Below, one piece after another: positions 63,141-64,000 of a stretch of 64,000 bases of DNA; within the stretch, counting starts at the first letter, position 1, and each line of letters begins with the position of its first letter. The notes below the pieces were generated by a model. That model did not search any database. It was not told the DNA's origin and saw only the letters and a list, made by a program, of their open reading frames with translations. The stretch is from contig QWII01000046.1 in the NCBI GenBank assembly GCA_021405325.1, positions 62,001 to 126,000 on the forward strand, given 5' to 3'. Position numbers and translations under genes: made by a program. The DNA is from Caldilinea sp. CFX5 (lineage in GTDB: Bacteria > Chloroflexota > Anaerolineae > Caldilineales > Caldilineaceae).

Positions 63141-64000
63141 TCACGCTTCGGCCAGCCATTCATAGTTGATCTGCTCGGCGGTAGCGATCCCGGCTTGGGT
63201 GCAAAAGGCGAGTGCCTCTGCCGTGAAACCGCCTAGCGAGAGGAAGGCGGGCAAGATGGTCTGCCCGCCTTCCTGGGCGGCATAGGCTACGGCCTTGTCG
63301 CGCAGATCCTCAACATCGGTAAGATTGGTTTTCTCCTGGCGTTTGCGCACCTCGACCAGTACGATCCGGTTATCGCTGCTCTGTGCCAGTACGTCGATTT
63401 CATTATCCTTGCTGTCAGGACGTTGAAACTTGACCCGCTCGCGCACATCGACTAGATGCAACGGTGCATCATCTTTGACGCCTTGGAAATAGGCCGAGAG
63501 GCGGAAGCGTTTGCGGCTGCGAAACTCGGTGGCGAGCAGGTTCTCGGCCAGTTTGCCGGCCAGGTGGTTGAGCATCCCCTGTAACTGGCGCTTTTCGTGG
63601 CGCAGCTTGGCGATCTGTTCGTGAAATTCCTGCTTGAAATCGGGGGCAAATTCGTTGATCTCTTTCTCAAAGCGGTTACGCAAGATCAAGTTGAGCGTGC
63701 CATCCTGCAAGCCGCCAAAGTCAATATCGGCCGTGCCTTGTTCCAGCAAATCGGCATCCACCAGCGTGAGCAGCTTGCGGTGAATCTCGTTAATCTCCAG
63801 GTCGAGTTGTAGTTCCTTTTTCAATTCCTTCGGCGTCCAATAGCGATCATTGTGTTGATTGAGGAAGAGTAGCAGGTTTTTGGCATGTTGGTCATTGACC
63901 CGCTGCAAGGTGCTGTCGATATACTCGCGCCAGGTCTGCCACATCTCCGATTTGCGACTTTGCAGTTCATAGTTGACGGCTTCGATCACACCCGCTTCCG
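63141..64000 (-). CDS. 3' end of a gene with a PD-(D/E)XK-like nuclease domain
   Basis: Only the last 286 or so codons lie in the window. The frame stays open to the edge, so the gene continues beyond 64000. An apparent start at 63989 is a GTG without a ribosome site. The visible part has a helical region (winged-helix-like, YWTPKELKKELQLDLEINEIHRKLL in two blocks) and then a nuclease-like core: DSKDNEIDVLAQ followed by IVLVEVRK. This D...(E)xK arrangement and the layout resemble C-terminal parts of archaeal-type AAA ATPases with PD-(D/E)XK domains. The ATPase, if present, is outside the window. Confidence 0.6.
   Translation of the reverse strand, partial: EAGVIEAVNYELQSRKSEMWQTWREYIDSTLQRVNDQHAKNLLLFLNQHNDRYWTPKELKKELQLDLEINEIHRKLLTLVDADLLEQGTADIDFGGLQDGTLNLILRNRFEKEINEFAPDFKQEFHEQIAKLRHEKRQLQGMLNHLAGKLAENLLATEFRSRKRFRLSAYFQGVKDDAPLHLVDVRERVKFQRPDSKDNEIDVLAQSSDNRIVLVEVRKRQEKTNLTDVEDLRDKAVAYAAQEGGQTILPAFLSLGGFTAEALAFCTQAGIATAEQINYEWLAEA

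Overview
The window looks like part of a chromosome from a member of the Chloroflexota (Anaerolineae/Caldilineae-type). This is an inference from gene content. The indicators are effector-associated-domain (EAD) conflict genes, a very large BTAD-ATPase regulator, CHAT proteases, secreted beta-propeller proteins with short YLPL-like C-terminal tails, Uma2 and DUF4058 remnants, and many short perfect palindromes in gene gaps. There is no rRNA, tRNA, CRISPR array or recognisable transposase. No species can be named.

Layout. (1) 0.5-12.6 kb: a Cys-rich duplicated lipoprotein, then an EAD island. It holds an EAD1-membrane-TPR protein on the minus strand and, divergently, a cytosolic M12A-type metallopeptidase, an EAD1-trypsin, an EAD1-DUF4350-like protein, an inactive-STAND-like NTPase, and a 1317-residue STAND ATPase ending in EAD1 plus a trypsin fold that has lost all three catalytic residues. 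(2) 12.6-19.1 kb: a truncated acetyltransferase, an MFS pump, a TetR regulator with an excellent promoter/operator, an ABC-2 exporter pair, an FAD oxidoreductase, and an HNH nuclease with a coupled small protein. (3) 19.3-25.2 kb: a HisRS overlapping the end of a BTAD-cyclase-like-AAA-TPR regulator. (4) 25.4-35.0 kb: a lectin-like small protein, a DUF6623-like small protein, a CHAT protease with a membrane segment and an outer lectin-like domain, then three secreted or anchored beta-propeller proteins. (5) 35.4-40.0 kb: GlgB with a receiver-histidine kinase, a DUF456 protein and thiamine pyrophosphokinase. (6) 40.1-47.3 kb, minus strand: sugar-acid type metabolism (SDR, Gfo/Idh, Asp/Glu racemase, GPH symporter) mixed with at least five decayed genes. 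(7) 47.7-54.1 kb: an MFS protein, then a tetR - rifampin-phosphotransferase-like - MFS operon whose regulator has two DNA-binding domains and a predicted leaderless, self-operated promoter. (8) 54.3-57.1 kb: a secreted LRR/CarboxypepD-like protein. (9) 57.2-62.4 kb, minus strand: ECF sigma, anti-sigma, two membrane proteins, DUF1800 and DUF1501. (10) A cupin and the 3' end of a gene with a PD-(D/E)XK-like nuclease domain that runs off the window.

The most interesting system is the EAD island at 1.6-12.6 kb. A STAND core carries EAD1 plus a dead protease beside a live EAD1 protease of the same architecture. Homotypic EAD contacts would let the core recruit the protease, the DUF4350-like protein and perhaps the divergent membrane-anchored EAD1 protein. 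The EAD families are known from published comparative genomics of STAND conflict systems. The particular combination and the pseudoprotease reading come from this sequence and are untested.
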